From: Paenibacillus lacisoli
Lineage (GTDB): Bacteria > Bacillota > Bacilli > Paenibacillales > Paenibacillaceae
DNA length: 64,000 nucleotides
Direction: 5' to 3'
Assembly: GCF_030580655.1 (NCBI RefSeq)
Contig: NZ_JAUQTB010000001.1
Span: forward strand, 372,001 to 436,000
The position numbers and the translations under genes were made by a program. The notes under the pieces are model-generated. The model did no database searches. It was not told where the DNA came from and worked only from the letters and a program-made list of their open reading frames with translations. Shown here piece after piece: positions 37,368 through 46,466 of this stretch. Each line of letters starts with the position of its first letter. Position 1 is the stretch's first letter.

Positions 37368-39629
37368 TTACATGGAGCCGTGGAATGTGCGGTTAATAAC
37401 ATCCAGCTGCTGTTCGCGGGTCAGTTTGATGAAGTTAACGGCATAACCCGATACACGTACGGTCAGCTGCGGATAGTTCTCCGGATGGTCCATCGCATCA
37501 ATCAGCTGTTCGCGGTTGAAGACGTTGACGTTCAAATGGTGGGCATGGCTGCCGAAATAGCCGTCCATCATGCTGACCAGGTTCGATGTGCGGGTCTCCT
37601 CTTCCTTGCCCAGTGCCTTAGGAACAATCGAGAACGTATTGGAGATGCCATCCAGGCTGTGTTCATACGGCAGTTTGGCAACCGAGCTCAGCGAAGCCAA
37701 TGCGCCTTTTTTGTCACGGCCGTGCATTGGGTTGGCCCCTGGTGCGAATGGCTCACCCGCTTTGCGTCCATCCGGTGTAGTACCTGTTTTCTTACCATAT
37801 ACCACATTCGATGTAATTGTCAGAACCGACTGGGTAGGAACGGCATTCCGGTACGCTTTATGCTTGCGGATCATGCCCATGAAGCTCTCTACCAGGCCGA
37901 CGGCAATCTGGTCCACACGGTCATCATTGTTGCCGTAACAAGGGAATTCACCCTCAATTTCAAAATCAACCGCGATACCCTGTTCATTACGAATCGGTTT
38001 CACTTTGGCATATTTGATGGCGCTCAGGGAGTCAGCCGCCACCGACAGACCGGCAATACCGCATGCCATCGTACGAAGGATATCCCGGTCATGCAGAGCC
38101 ATTTCGATCCGTTCGTAGCTGTATTTGTCGTGCATGTAGTGGATAACATTGAGTGTATTCATATACAGCTTCGCCAGCCATTCCATCATCGGCTTGAAGC
38201 GTTTCATCACTTCTTCGTAATCCAGTACGTCAGCGGTAATTGCAGGGAATTCAGGACCTACCTGCGCGCCGGATTTTTCATCCACACCGCCGTTAATGGC
38301 GTACAGCAGAGCTTTAGCGAGGTTGGCGCGGGCACCGAAGAACTGCATTTGTTTACCGATTCTCATCGCGGATACACAGCACGCAATACCGTAGTCGTCG
38401 CCGTAGATCGGACGCATCAGATCATCATTCTCATATTGGATGGCACTGGTTTCAATGGACACTTTGGCGCAGTATTTCTTGAAAGCTTCTGGCAGCTGCT
38501 CGGACCACAGTACCGTCAGATTCGGTTCCGGTGCAGGTCCCAGGTTGTACAGGGTATGCAGGAAACGGAAGCTGTTCTTCGTTACACGAGTTTCCCCAGT
38601 GACCGACATCCCGCCGATGGATTCTGTTACCCAAGTTGGGTCGCCGCTGAACAGTTCATTATAATCCGGTGTGCGCAGGAATTTGACAATACGAAGCTTC
38701 ATGACAAAATGGTCGGCCAGCTCCTGAGCTTCCTGCTCGGTTAATGTTCCTTCCTCCAGGTCACGCTCTACATAAATATCAAGGAACGAGGATACACGTC
38801 CAAGCGACATCGCAGCACCGTTCTGTTCCTTAATCGCAGCCAGGTAAGCGAAATATACCCATTGGAAAGCTTCCTTGGCATTCTGCGCCGGTCTGGAAAT
38901 ATCAAAGCCGTGCTCAGCAGCCATCTGTTTCAATTCGCCCAATGCCCGGATTTGTTCGGACAGCTCTTCACGCAGGCGGATGACATCCTCGTCGATTACA
39001 TCCACTTCCAGGCTGTTCAGTTCCTGTTTCTTTTGTTTAACCAAGAAATCAATGCCGTACAGCGCCGCACGGCGGTAGTCACCGATGATGCGGCCGCGGC
39101 CGTAAGCATCCGGCAGACCTGTAATGATACCCGCTTTGCGGGCTGCTCTCATTTCACTCGTATAAGCATCAAACACACCTTGGTTATGCGTCTTCCGGAT
39201 ATTGGTGAATATATCGACGATCTGCTGCGGCACCTCAAAGCCATAGGCGTTGCATGCATCGATCATCATCCGGATTCCACCGAACGGCTGCAGGGAACGC
39301 TTGAACGGTGCATCCGTCTGTACTCCGACAATCTGCTCCTTCTCCTTGTCCAGGTAGCCCGGTTTGTGGGAAGTAATTGTGGATGGTGTATTTACATCGA
39401 CATCCAGCACACCACCGTTGTCACGCTCCTGCTTCGTCAGATCCGATACGATCTTCCACAGGTCCAATGTATTCTGAGTCGGCCCTGCCAGGAACTGTTC
39501 ATTGCCGCGATAAGGAGTTATATTCTGTTCAATAAAATGGTTAACGTTAACTTCCCGTGTCCATTTACCTTTATCAAAACCACGCCATGCAGATTGCTGC
39601 TCTTGTACTTGCTTCTCGATCACCGACAT
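37368..39629 (-). CDS. pflB: formate C-acetyltransferase (pyruvate formate-lyase)
   Basis: Cleaves pyruvate with CoA to acetyl-CoA and formate during fermentation. The 753-residue protein has the active-site cysteine pair in [12 protein letters not shown] (near 413) and the glycyl-radical loop [12 protein letters not shown] near the C-terminus. Start ATG at 39629 has AGGAGG. The promoter carries two FNR-type palindromes, the proximal at -41.5, so anaerobic activation is expected. It shares an operon with pflA. Confidence 0.97.
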   Translation of the reverse strand: MSVIEKQVQEQQSAWRGFDKGKWTREVNVNHFIEQNITPYRGNEQFLAGPTQNTLDLWKIVSDLTKQERDNGGVLDVDVNTPSTITSHKPGYLDKEKEQIVGVQTDAPFKRSLQPFGGIRMMIDACNAYGFEVPQQIVDIFTNIRKTHNQGVFDAYTSEMRAARKAGIITGLPDAYGRGRIIGDYRRAALYGIDFLVKQKKQELNSLEVDVIDEDVIRLREELSEQIRALGELKQMAAEHGFDISRPAQNAKEAFQWVYFAYLAAIKEQNGAAMSLGRVSSFLDIYVERDLEEGTLTEQEAQELADHFVMKLRIVKFLRTPDYNELFSGDPTWVTESIGGMSVTGETRVTKNSFRFLHTLYNLGPAPEPNLTVLWSEQLPEAFKKYCAKVSIETSAIQYENDDLMRPIYGDDYGIACCVSAMRIGKQMQFFGARANLAKALLYAINGGVDEKSGAQVGPEFPAITADVLDYEEVMKRFKPMMEWLAKLYMNTLNVIHYMHDKYSYERIEMALHDRDILRTMACGIAGLSVAADSLSAIKYAKVKPIRNEQGIAVDFEIEGEFPCYGNNDDRVDQIAVGLVESFMGMIRKHKAYRNAVPTQSVLTITSNVVYGKKTGTTPDGRKAGEPFAPGANPMHGRDKKGALASLSSVAKLPYEHSLDGISNTFSIVPKALGKEEETRTSNLVSMMDGYFGSHAHHLNVNVFNREQLIDAMDHPENYPQLTVRVSGYAVNFIKLTREQQLDVINRTFHGSM

Positions 39630-39686
39630 CTGTAATCCCTCCTAAAAATAGCTTGGATCTCTTTGTATCAGTTACCTTACATTTTT

Positions 39687-39750
39687 ATTGTAGAACTTTG
39701 CGAAAGAAGCCTCTGTGACTTACATCACAATGTTTGTGATTTTTATCACT
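39687..39750 (-). promoter_or_regulatory. anaerobic pflB promoter with two FNR boxes
   Basis: TACAAT (39692-39687) is a -10 element on the minus strand, implying a start near 39680. TGTGACTTACATCACA (39714-39729) is a perfect TGTGA-N6-TCACA palindrome whose centre (39721.5) falls at about -41.5, the class II activator position. A second near-perfect site, TGTGATTTTTATCACT (39735-39750), is exactly 21 bp further upstream, two helical turns away. No -35 box is needed in this arrangement. Confidence 0.75.
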
Positions 39751-39777
39751 TGTAGTTTGCCCAACGGATGCAGGAAA

Positions 39778-39799
39778 GCTGCTTCCCGAAGGAAACAGC
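39778..39799 (-). terminator. possible terminator of adhE
   Basis: Minus-strand RNA: GCTGTTTCC-TTC-GGGAAGCAGC, a 9-bp stem 20 bp after the adhE stop. The following tract TTTCC is short, so this is a weaker call. Confidence 0.5.
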
Positions 39800-39820
39800 C
39801 TTCTCAGGTATCCTATTTAC

Positions 39821-42430
39821 TTAAAATCTTCCATAGAAAGCATCACGGTACACTTCGGCCAGCTCAGTAACGAGCGGAAGTTTAGGGTTCGCCGTAGTAC
39901 ATTGGTCTTCGAAAGCACGGTCAGCCAAATAGTCTACACGCGATTCGAAATCTTTAGGATCAAAGCCGAGCTGCTGGAACGATTCCTCGATGCCGAGTGT
40001 TTTGTTCAGCTTGCGCACTGCTTCGATCAGGCTGTTAACGCCTTCTTCTGTTGTACGTGCAGGCAGACCCAGAATCCGTGCAATTTCTGCATAACGTTCG
40101 TCCGCTACGAAGTGCGAATATTTAGGGAACGAAGCAAATTTCGTAGGTTTTTTGGCATTGTAGCGGATGACGTGCGGCATCAGAATGGCATTGGTACGGC
40201 CATGCGCAGTGTGGTATTGACCGCCCCATTTGTGTGCCAGGCTGTGGTTGATGCCGAGGAAGGCATTCGCGAATGCCATACCCGCAATAGTCGATGCGTT
40301 ATGCATTTTTTCTCTGGCCAGTTTATCGCCTTCCAGCGCCGATTTCTCGAGATATTGGAAGACCAGCTGGATCGCCTTGATGGCAAGACCGTCTGTGTAG
40401 TCATTAGCCATTGTCGATACATAGGCTTCGATTGCATGAGTTAATACGTCCATACCCGTGTCAGCAACAGCGGTTTTAGGAAGCGTGTATACGAACTCAG
40501 GGTCAATGATCGCCACGTCAGGTGTCAGTTCATAGTCTGCCAGCGGGTATTTGGTATTGCCCAGGTTTTTGTCAGTAATAACAGCGAACGAAGTCACTTC
40601 CGAACCTGTACCCGATGTGGTTGGGATCGCTACGAATTGAGCTTTCACACCAAGGCGAGGGTATTTGTAGATCCGTTTGCGTATATCCATAAATTTTTGT
40701 TTTAGGTTGTTGAAGTCGGTATCCGGATATTCATAGAACAGCCACATGCCTTTGGCCGCATCCATTGGCGACCCGCCGCCCAGGGCAATGATGCAGTCCG
40801 GCTGGAAGCGATTCATCATTTCGGTACCGCGCTCGACCGTTGTTGTCGATGGATCCGGTTCAACTTCCGAGAACACTTCAATGGCAACCGGTGTTTGACG
40901 CTGACGAAGGTAGTGGGTTACCCGGTCCACATAGCCCAGTTTTACCATCATCGGGTCTGTCACGATGGCTACACGGCTGATGTCCGGCATTTTAGCCAAG
41001 TATTGAGTCGCGCCTTTTTCGAAGTATACTTTGGAAGGTACTTTGAACCATTGCATATTCACGGTACGTTTTGCCACCCTTTTCACGTTAATCAGGTTTA
41101 CTGCCGATACGTTCGACGAAGTCGAGTTGCGTCCGTACGAGCCGCAGCCCAGGGTCAGCGAAGGAAGGTTGGTGTTATAAATGTCGCCGATCGCGCCATG
41201 AGTCGAAGGCGAGTTCACAATAATACGTCCGGTTTGCAGACGGTTGGCGAATTTGCGGACAATTTCATCATCATACGAGTGAATGGCCGAAGAATGCCCC
41301 ATACCGCCGAATTCAACCACTTGCGCTGCGCGCTCGATGCCCTGGTCGGCATTTTTTACTTTGTAACAAGCCAGCACCGGGCTCAGTTTCTCGGCAGAAA
41401 GCGGGAATTTCGGTCCCACCCCTTCCAGCTCGGCTACCAGCACTTTGGTATCAGCCGGAACCGTGAAGCCGCACATTTCAGCAATTTTCACTGCAGACTG
41501 GCCAACGATAGCCGGATTGACTGCACATTTTTCCGTATTCATCGCGCCGCTGGTCAGTTTGGCAGCTTCTTCTTTATTTACAAAGTAGCATCCGTTATGA
41601 ATCATCAGCTTTTTAGCCTGCTCATAAATAGCTTCTTCAATAATGACGGCCTGCTCGGAAGCACAGATCATACCGTTATCGAACGATTTGGACATAATGA
41701 CGTCCTGAACCGCCTGTTTGAGATCTGCCGTCTTCTCGATGAACGCAGGCACGTTGCCCGGTCCTACTCCCAGTGCAGGTTTACCGCAGCTGTAGGCTGC
41801 TTTGACCATGCCGCTGCCGCCGGTGGCCAGAATCAGAGCCACGTCAGGATGGTTCATCAGCGCATTGGTTTTGTCCATGGAAGGAGCTTCGATCCATTGG
41901 ATACAGTCAGCTGGCGCGCCGTGTTTCACAGCAGCTTCGAGCAGAATTTTGGCTGCTTCCTGGCTGCACTGCTGTGCGGACGGGTGGAAGCCGAAGATGA
42001 TCGGGTTACGTGTTTTAATAGCGATCAAAGCTTTGAACATGGTAGTGGACGTCGGATTGGTTACAGGTGTAATCCCCATGATAATCCCGACCGGTTCAGC
42101 AATTTTCTCAAAGCTGTCAAACTCGTTGGATTCAATAACCCCTACTGTTTTGTCATATTTAATGCTGTGATAAATATATTCTGTAGCAAAGATGTTTTTG
42201 GTAATTTTGTCTTCATACACACCACGGCCGGTTTCTTCTACGGCCATTTTGGCAAGAGCCATGTGTTTATCGAGACCTGCCAATGCCATAGCCTGTACGA
42301 TCTCGTCAATCTGTTCCTGTGTCATACTCATGAATGCCTGATGAGCTTTGTTGGCGCGATCCACCAGTGTTTGAATATATTGCTCTGCGGAAACTTCTTT
42401 TGTTGGGGCGACTTCGTTCTTAACAGCCAT
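39821..42430 (-). CDS. adhE: bifunctional aldehyde-alcohol dehydrogenase AdhE
   Basis: Reduces acetyl-CoA to acetaldehyde and then to ethanol, regenerating NAD in fermentation. The 869-residue protein fuses an acetylating aldehyde dehydrogenase (about 1-440, active cysteine in NGMICASEQAVI) to an iron-dependent alcohol dehydrogenase (about 450-869; GGGSPMDAAKG and HSLAHKWGGQYHTAHGR with iron-ligand histidines). Upstream codons are open, but the ATG at 42430, 9 nt from AGGAGG, is the best start. It pairs functionally with pflB and is divergent from fnr. Confidence 0.96.
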   Translation of the reverse strand: MAVKNEVAPTKEVSAEQYIQTLVDRANKAHQAFMSMTQEQIDEIVQAMALAGLDKHMALAKMAVEETGRGVYEDKITKNIFATEYIYHSIKYDKTVGVIESNEFDSFEKIAEPVGIIMGITPVTNPTSTTMFKALIAIKTRNPIIFGFHPSAQQCSQEAAKILLEAAVKHGAPADCIQWIEAPSMDKTNALMNHPDVALILATGGSGMVKAAYSCGKPALGVGPGNVPAFIEKTADLKQAVQDVIMSKSFDNGMICASEQAVIIEEAIYEQAKKLMIHNGCYFVNKEEAAKLTSGAMNTEKCAVNPAIVGQSAVKIAEMCGFTVPADTKVLVAELEGVGPKFPLSAEKLSPVLACYKVKNADQGIERAAQVVEFGGMGHSSAIHSYDDEIVRKFANRLQTGRIIVNSPSTHGAIGDIYNTNLPSLTLGCGSYGRNSTSSNVSAVNLINVKRVAKRTVNMQWFKVPSKVYFEKGATQYLAKMPDISRVAIVTDPMMVKLGYVDRVTHYLRQRQTPVAIEVFSEVEPDPSTTTVERGTEMMNRFQPDCIIALGGGSPMDAAKGMWLFYEYPDTDFNNLKQKFMDIRKRIYKYPRLGVKAQFVAIPTTSGTGSEVTSFAVITDKNLGNTKYPLADYELTPDVAIIDPEFVYTLPKTAVADTGMDVLTHAIEAYVSTMANDYTDGLAIKAIQLVFQYLEKSALEGDKLAREKMHNASTIAGMAFANAFLGINHSLAHKWGGQYHTAHGRTNAILMPHVIRYNAKKPTKFASFPKYSHFVADERYAEIARILGLPARTTEEGVNSLIEAVRKLNKTLGIEESFQQLGFDPKDFESRVDYLADRAFEDQCTTANPKLPLVTELAEVYRDAFYGRF

Positions 42431-42484
42431 CTCCCTCATCCTCCTGTCAGGTGTCTTTTTTCTCTTGCTTAACTTTACGAGCAC

Positions 42485-42568
42485 ATCGTAACACGACCTA
42501 ATCCATAAAATTGTGATCTACTTCACAGTTATCTGCATTTTTAAATTTATTTAGTGAAAATAATCACA
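42485..42568 (-). promoter_or_regulatory. FNR-type boxes in the adhE-fnr divergent promoter region
   Basis: TGTGATCTACTTCACA (42512-42527) is a perfect TGTGA-N6-TCACA palindrome. On the minus strand a -10 like TACGAT (42490-42485) puts the adhE start near 42478, so the box centre (42519.5) is at about -41.5. A second box, AGTGAAAATAATCACA (42553-42568), lies 41 bp nearer fnr. A TATAAT (42630-42635) is the probable fnr -10. The region could serve both adhE activation and fnr autocontrol. Confidence 0.72.
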
Positions 42569-42682
42569 AAGTTTGAAAATTCGCCACTTTTCCCGCTGTG
42601 CCGACCAACTCAAATCAAAAACTCAGGTATATAATGAATTTGAATTACAAAAGTTAGATTAGATTAAAAAGGGGATAGTGTA

Positions 42683-43408
42683 ATGAGAAACCCTGCTGAA
42701 ACCACACATACCATAGACCATGCCGGCAACACCTCCTGCTTCTCGCCCGTCAGCTTCAAGCTGCTGGCTTCGGTTATGAAGGACCGCATCGTACCGGAAG
42801 GTTCCCATCTGTTCTGGGAAGGTGATACCTCGGACAAAATGTTCTTTCTTAAAAAAGGCCGGGTAAAAATTACCAAAACAACGGATGAAGGAAAAGAACT
42901 CATTCTCTATATGTATCAGTCCGGAGATATGATCGGGCAGGCCGATCCGTTCTTTGGCACACGCCATACCTTCTCGGCTGAAGTGCTCGAAGATACCGAA
43001 GTAGGCGCTGTTGATTACAAGGATATTGAGCTGCTGATCTGTCAGCACTGCGACTTCGCCATTGATTTTATGAAATGGATGGGCGTTCACCACCGATTGA
43101 CCCAGACGAAATTCCGCGATTTGATGATGTACGGCAAACCCGGGGCCCTCTGCTCCACACTCATCCGCTTGTGCAATACTTACGGGGAGCCGCACGGGAA
43201 CGACATTCTTATCCGCAAAAAAATTACCCATACGGACCTGTCCAATATGATCGGAGCTACCCGGGAAAGCGTTAACCGGATGCTGAGTGACCTGCGCAAA
43301 AAAGAAGCTGTCGAATATGATGGAGGCATGATCGTGGTGAAGGACCTTGAAATGCTGCGCGGCGTCTGCCATTGTGAGCTTTGTCCCAAAGAAATATGCC
43401 GGATCTGA
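42683..43408 (+). CDS. fnr: FNR-type anaerobic transcriptional regulator
   Basis: A Crp/Fnr-family activator of 241 residues. It has a cyclic-nucleotide-type sensor domain (about 20-140), a dimer helix and a helix-turn-helix with THTDLSNMIGATRESVNRML (near 187). The C-terminal GVCHCELCPKEIC resembles the B. subtilis Fnr cluster, in which C-terminal cysteines hold an oxygen-sensitive iron-sulfur centre. Its neighbours pflB and adhE carry matching boxes, so it is the likely regulator of both. Start ATG at 42683 follows AAAGGGG. Confidence 0.88.
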   Translation: MRNPAETTHTIDHAGNTSCFSPVSFKLLASVMKDRIVPEGSHLFWEGDTSDKMFFLKKGRVKITKTTDEGKELILYMYQSGDMIGQADPFFGTRHTFSAEVLEDTEVGAVDYKDIELLICQHCDFAIDFMKWMGVHHRLTQTKFRDLMMYGKPGALCSTLIRLCNTYGEPHGNDILIRKKITHTDLSNMIGATRESVNRMLSDLRKKEAVEYDGGMIVVKDLEMLRGVCHCELCPKEICRI

Positions 43409-43455
43409 TTTCATACTTATTCTCTGCCCATTCTGCAAACAACTTCATTATATGC

Positions 43456-43488
43456 AAAAAGCCGGACGCCTGGGGTGGCCGGCTTTTT
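43456..43488 (+). terminator. terminator of fnr
   Basis: AAAAAGCCGG and CCGGCTTTTT form a perfect stem 50 bp after the fnr stop. Confidence 0.88.
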
Positions 43489-43558
43489 GCTTTCTTACTG
43501 AACGGCTGTATCCTCCCTTAGGGAAATTTCCCCAGCCTTCCTCTTATCATTCATAAAA

Positions 43559-43721
43559 AAGTCTTCTATGAAAAGTCTCATTAAAAAGTCTTATGGTGAA
43601 TAAAAATAATATAAACGGGTAAACAACAAAAGAAGACTTCGCGAGTCTCCTCCTAGTATATTGCTAAATGGATGGCGCCATAGTAATATATAACCACTAC
43701 TAAAGACTTAATATAAGACTT
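43559..43721 (+). repeat. cluster of AAGTCTT/AAGACTT repeats upstream of the YvyF-like gene
   Basis: AAGTCTT or AAGTCTC occurs at 43559, 43573 and 43586 (13-14 bp steps), and its inverse AAGACTT at 43633, 43703 and 43715. The region is AT-rich and contains no gene from 43489 to 43770. The last two copies sit 50-68 bp before the gene start. Regular spacing and inverted pairing suggest binding sites for an unknown regulator. Confidence 0.55.
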
Positions 43722-43770
43722 TAGAATTAGTTATCCGTGGTACTCACTCCAAGTTTAAGGAATGATTCCT

Positions 43771-44166
43771 ATGAACCTTCATGTCGCTAACTGTCCCAGC
43801 TGCGGAGCTATCTATCACATCAACCTGCGGAAACTCTGTGTTACATGCAGCTCCGAGCTCGATCATCGTATCCAGCGCTGCAATGATTATCTCTGGAGAT
43901 ACCCTTTGACCACAACCAAAGAACTACAGGATGCGGTAGGAGTTACCGAAGGGGAAATCATTACTTTTATCAAGCAGGGCAAAATTCCTAAAGTATATAA
44001 AAATTTAACCTACCCGTGTGAATCCTGTCATGGCCCGATCCGGGACGGCCGCTTATGCCGCAGCTGCAAAGGCTCATTCCAGCAAGTCTCTCAGCAGCTG
44101 GAGGCCCAGCTTGCGAGACTGCAGCCGGCAGGCACGTATAAGACCGCCACGAGACGGGGCTGGTGA
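43771..44166 (+). CDS. YvyF-like zinc-ribbon protein (flagellar-region TIGR03826 type)
   Basis: A 131-residue protein with four CxxC pairs: CPSC and CVTC near the N-terminus and CESC and CRSC near residues 85-100, forming two zinc-ribbon-like knuckles around a helical region with an HTH-like TTKELQDAVGVTEGEIITFIKQGKIP. It resembles B. subtilis YvyF from the flagellar locus, but here it stands alone with no flagellar neighbours. I chose ATG 43771, 9 nt after AAGGA, over 43762. A regulatory role is inferred only. Confidence 0.65.
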   Translation: MNLHVANCPSCGAIYHINLRKLCVTCSSELDHRIQRCNDYLWRYPLTTTKELQDAVGVTEGEIITFIKQGKIPKVYKNLTYPCESCHGPIRDGRLCRSCKGSFQQVSQQLEAQLARLQPAGTYKTATRRGW

Positions 44167-44189
44167 GTTTCTCCAACATGCTGCGGCCC

Positions 44190-44891
44190 TCACGTGGATG
44201 CCAGCTCAATCTCCACGATGTCCTGAGGCTGCAGCTTCATATCCAGACCGTTAGTGATCAGCTGTTTATTATTCACCTTTAAGATCCACTGTTCATTCAC
44301 ACGCGGGCTGTATCCTTCTACGGACACTACGGCTTTATTATTGTCATTCAGCTTTACCAGTCCGCTGTTCACCAGAATATCTCTTACGGTCAGACTATCA
44401 TGGAATACATTAATATAAGCACGGCTCAGCCCGGGATTCAGGGTTCCCCCGTTTACCGAGAGTCTGGCCGACTGCGGCTTGTCCTTCGGATTTCTTTGCA
44501 CGGCTGTAAGCTCGATCTGCAGGTTGTCCTTCTTATCCAGCTTCTGCTTCCACTGCTCTGGGACAACGCTATGCCCATTCAGCTGAATTTTCCATGCCAG
44601 TGAAGGATCCAGCGTCGTCCCGGCCACAGCCGATATGTGCATTCCGTCATCCGACAGCCGCATCTGTCCTTCGTTCCTCAATACTTCGGCTATGGTCAGG
44701 CCGTCCTTATAATTAATCTTCAACGTCTTCGTCAGCTGTGGCAGCAAGGATCTGCCATCCATCTGGATGGTGATGTCGTCGGACATGCTCTGGCCTACGA
44801 TGGGTACTGCAGATGCCTCTTGGCTGCTGCAGCCCGCCAACAGCAGAAGGCCTCCCAGCCCCCATGTGTAATATCGTTTATTAAGTTTCAT
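44190..44891 (-). CDS. lipoprotein with tandem ubiquitin-like (DUF4430/SLBB-like) repeats
   Basis: A 233-residue predicted lipoprotein. The signal ends in LLLLAGC (lipobox cysteine at about 21), so it should be anchored to the outer face of the membrane. Two similar halves follow: one with LTIAEVLRNEGQMRL, WKIQLNGHSVVPEQW and QIELTA, the other with LTVRDILVNSGLVKL, WILKVNNKQLITNG and VEIELAS. The repeat pattern recalls DUF4430/transcobalamin-type domains that bind ligands or carbohydrate, but the function is unknown. Neighbours give no clue. Confidence 0.6.
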   Translation of the reverse strand: MKLNKRYYTWGLGGLLLLAGCSSQEASAVPIVGQSMSDDITIQMDGRSLLPQLTKTLKINYKDGLTIAEVLRNEGQMRLSDDGMHISAVAGTTLDPSLAWKIQLNGHSVVPEQWKQKLDKKDNLQIELTAVQRNPKDKPQSARLSVNGGTLNPGLSRAYINVFHDSLTVRDILVNSGLVKLNDNNKAVVSVEGYSPRVNEQWILKVNNKQLITNGLDMKLQPQDIVEIELAST

Positions 44892-44997
44892 AGGTCACCT
44901 CACGTTCAAACGTGTTGTCTCTTTCTCCCTTACCCTATTCTATCATTATGCCATAAACCGACAGATAAAGGAATTTTGCGAGGAACTCCAATAAATC

Positions 44998-45055
44998 AAA
45001 AAAGAACAGGCCGCACAGGTCGGATTACAAATCCTTCACTGTTCAGCCTGTTCTC
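44998..45055 (-). terminator. terminator of the HxlR regulator gene
   Basis: Minus-strand RNA pairs AGAACAGGC with GCCTGTTCT across a 35-nt arm and continues into TTTTTT. Confidence 0.7.
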
Positions 45056-45081
45056 TTCTGTTTCCCTTCAGCCTCCGCATA

Positions 45082-45411
45082 TTAATCATGCGGCTGGTCT
45101 ACCCACTGTTCAGCCCAGGATTGTACCTGGTCCATAACCGGACGAAGTGCACGGCCTTTGTCGGTCAGTTCATATTCAATGCGTACTGGCGTCTCCGGAT
45201 AAACATGGCGCACGAGAATGCCTTCGCTTTCCAGATCCTTCATACGCTCCGACAGCATCTTATCACTCATGGTTGGAATCAGGTTGGAGATATCTTTAAA
45301 CCGCTTGGGACCACTCATCAAAGAATTAATAATCAGTCCGTTCCAGCGTTTACCCAAAAATGAGAATGCGCTCTCAAAGCGAGGACACATCCGGATGTCT
45401 TGACCCTCCAT
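45082..45411 (-). CDS. HxlR-family (DUF24) transcriptional regulator
   Basis: A 109-residue winged-helix regulator. The family start MCPRFESAFSFLGKRWNGLII is present with its conserved N-terminal cysteine, which in YodB, CatR and HypR senses quinones or disulfide stress. Then come GPKRFKDISNLIPTMSDKMLSERMKDLE (recognition helix) and the wing RIEYELTDKG. Start ATG at 45411 is favoured by spacing to AGAGGTG. A palindrome TTGTAA-AC-TTACAA 31 bp upstream is a candidate autoregulatory operator. Confidence 0.85.
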   Translation of the reverse strand: MEGQDIRMCPRFESAFSFLGKRWNGLIINSLMSGPKRFKDISNLIPTMSDKMLSERMKDLESEGILVRHVYPETPVRIEYELTDKGRALRPVMDQVQSWAEQWVDQPHD

Positions 45412-45441
45412 CATATTCACCTCTTTAGCTGGTCACTCTAT

Positions 45442-45455
45442 TTGTAAACTTACAA
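45442..45455. promoter_or_regulatory. candidate operator of the HxlR regulator
   Basis: TTGTAA-AC-TTACAA is a perfect 6-bp inverted repeat with a 2-bp spacer, 31 bp before the HxlR start. DUF24 regulators commonly bind such TTGTA-type dyads upstream of their own genes. Confidence 0.5.
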
Positions 45456-45645
45456 TTTGTTAGTATATTTAATTTTACCATATTTTATGCGGGTTGAAAA
45501 CCACTAATTTCATGTAATCTTTGGATTTTGCTATTCAATTATGGCTTCACTTCGGCACTTCTCCACAGTAGTACAAACATTATAAATAATATACCCTCTC
45601 TTTTGCAATTCAACACGCCTAACCCGCTTTACCACCTGTGATAAC

Positions 45646-45671
45646 AGAAAACGGGGCCCTTGGGCCCCGCC
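45646..45671 (-). terminator. terminator of the thuA operon
   Basis: Minus-strand RNA: CGGGGCCC-AA-GGGCCCCG then TTTTCTG, 37 bp after the thuA stop. Confidence 0.85.
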
Positions 45672-45707
45672 TTGCTTGCTTCATAATAAGAATTACTGTA
45701 AACAGGT

Positions 45708-46436
45708 TTACACCAACACGCCACCAAATGGTCTGACAGGTTCACTTTTGCCGAACTGCTGCTTGGCATTCCGGGCAGGATGTGCCCACTTGATTGCATT
45801 CCGAATGACTTTTAACACCTCTGGCTGATAATAGGTCGGGTAGGTCTCATGACCCGGGCGGAAGTAAAAGATTTTGCCGGCGCCTCTGGTGAATGTGCAA
45901 CCGCTCCGGAAGACCTCCCCGCCCTGGAAGTTACTGATGAAGACCAGCTCATCCGGTGCCGGGATGTCGAAGAACTCTCCGTACATCTCTTCGTGCTCCA
46001 GAATGATTCGGCTGTCCACGCCGTCGCAAATCGGGTGCGTCGGATTGACGGTCCAGATGATTTCCTGCTCGCCGGCCACTCGCCATTTAAGGTCACAGCT
46101 TGTGCCCATCAGACGCTTGAACGGTTTGCTGAAATGTCCGGAGTGCAGGACAATAAAGCCCATGCCGCCGCGCACACGTTCAGCAACCTTGGCTGCGATC
46201 TCATCGCTTACCCGGTCGTGAGCCATGTGGCCCCACCACAGCAGCACATCCGTGCTGTCCAGTACTTCATCCGTAAGACCATGTTCCGGCTGGTCCAGAG
46301 TGGCCGTGCGGATCGCAAAGCCTTCGCCGTTCAGACCATCAGCAAGTGCCTTGTGCAGCCCTTCCGGATATACACTTTTTACTTCGTCATGGATTTTCTC
46401 GTGAACAAATTCATTCCAGATGGTGACGTTAATCAT
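45708..46436 (-). CDS. ThuA domain-containing protein
   Basis: A 242-residue protein of the ThuA (trehalose utilisation) family with a class I glutamine-amidotransferase-like fold. Family features are [10 protein letters not shown] at the start, [29 protein letters not shown], and [14 protein letters not shown]. In other bacteria such proteins act with sugar dehydrogenases on trehalose-like or 3-keto-sugars. It is the last gene of a five-gene operon read from 50474. The exact reaction is unknown. Confidence 0.82.
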   Translation of the reverse strand: MINVTIWNEFVHEKIHDEVKSVYPEGLHKALADGLNGEGFAIRTATLDQPEHGLTDEVLDSTDVLLWWGHMAHDRVSDEIAAKVAERVRGGMGFIVLHSGHFSKPFKRLMGTSCDLKWRVAGEQEIIWTVNPTHPICDGVDSRIILEHEEMYGEFFDIPAPDELVFISNFQGGEVFRSGCTFTRGAGKIFYFRPGHETYPTYYQPEVLKVIRNAIKWAHPARNAKQQFGKSEPVRPFGGVLV

Positions 46437-46466
46437 GTTGATTTCCCCCTAAATTAAAGCCCTAAA

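Noticed and set aside
37380..38744. 454-codon open frame opposite pflB
   Set aside because: Same reason: antisense of pflB with no start signals.
40895..42472. 525-codon open frame on the plus strand opposite adhE
   Set aside because: Antisense shadow of a highly expressed gene; composition is His/Arg/Phe-rich as expected for a reversed frame, no ribosome site, no family match.
42597..42612. FNR half-site at -41 of the fnr promoter
   Set aside because: Only one half matches TGTG; the other half and spacing do not fit.
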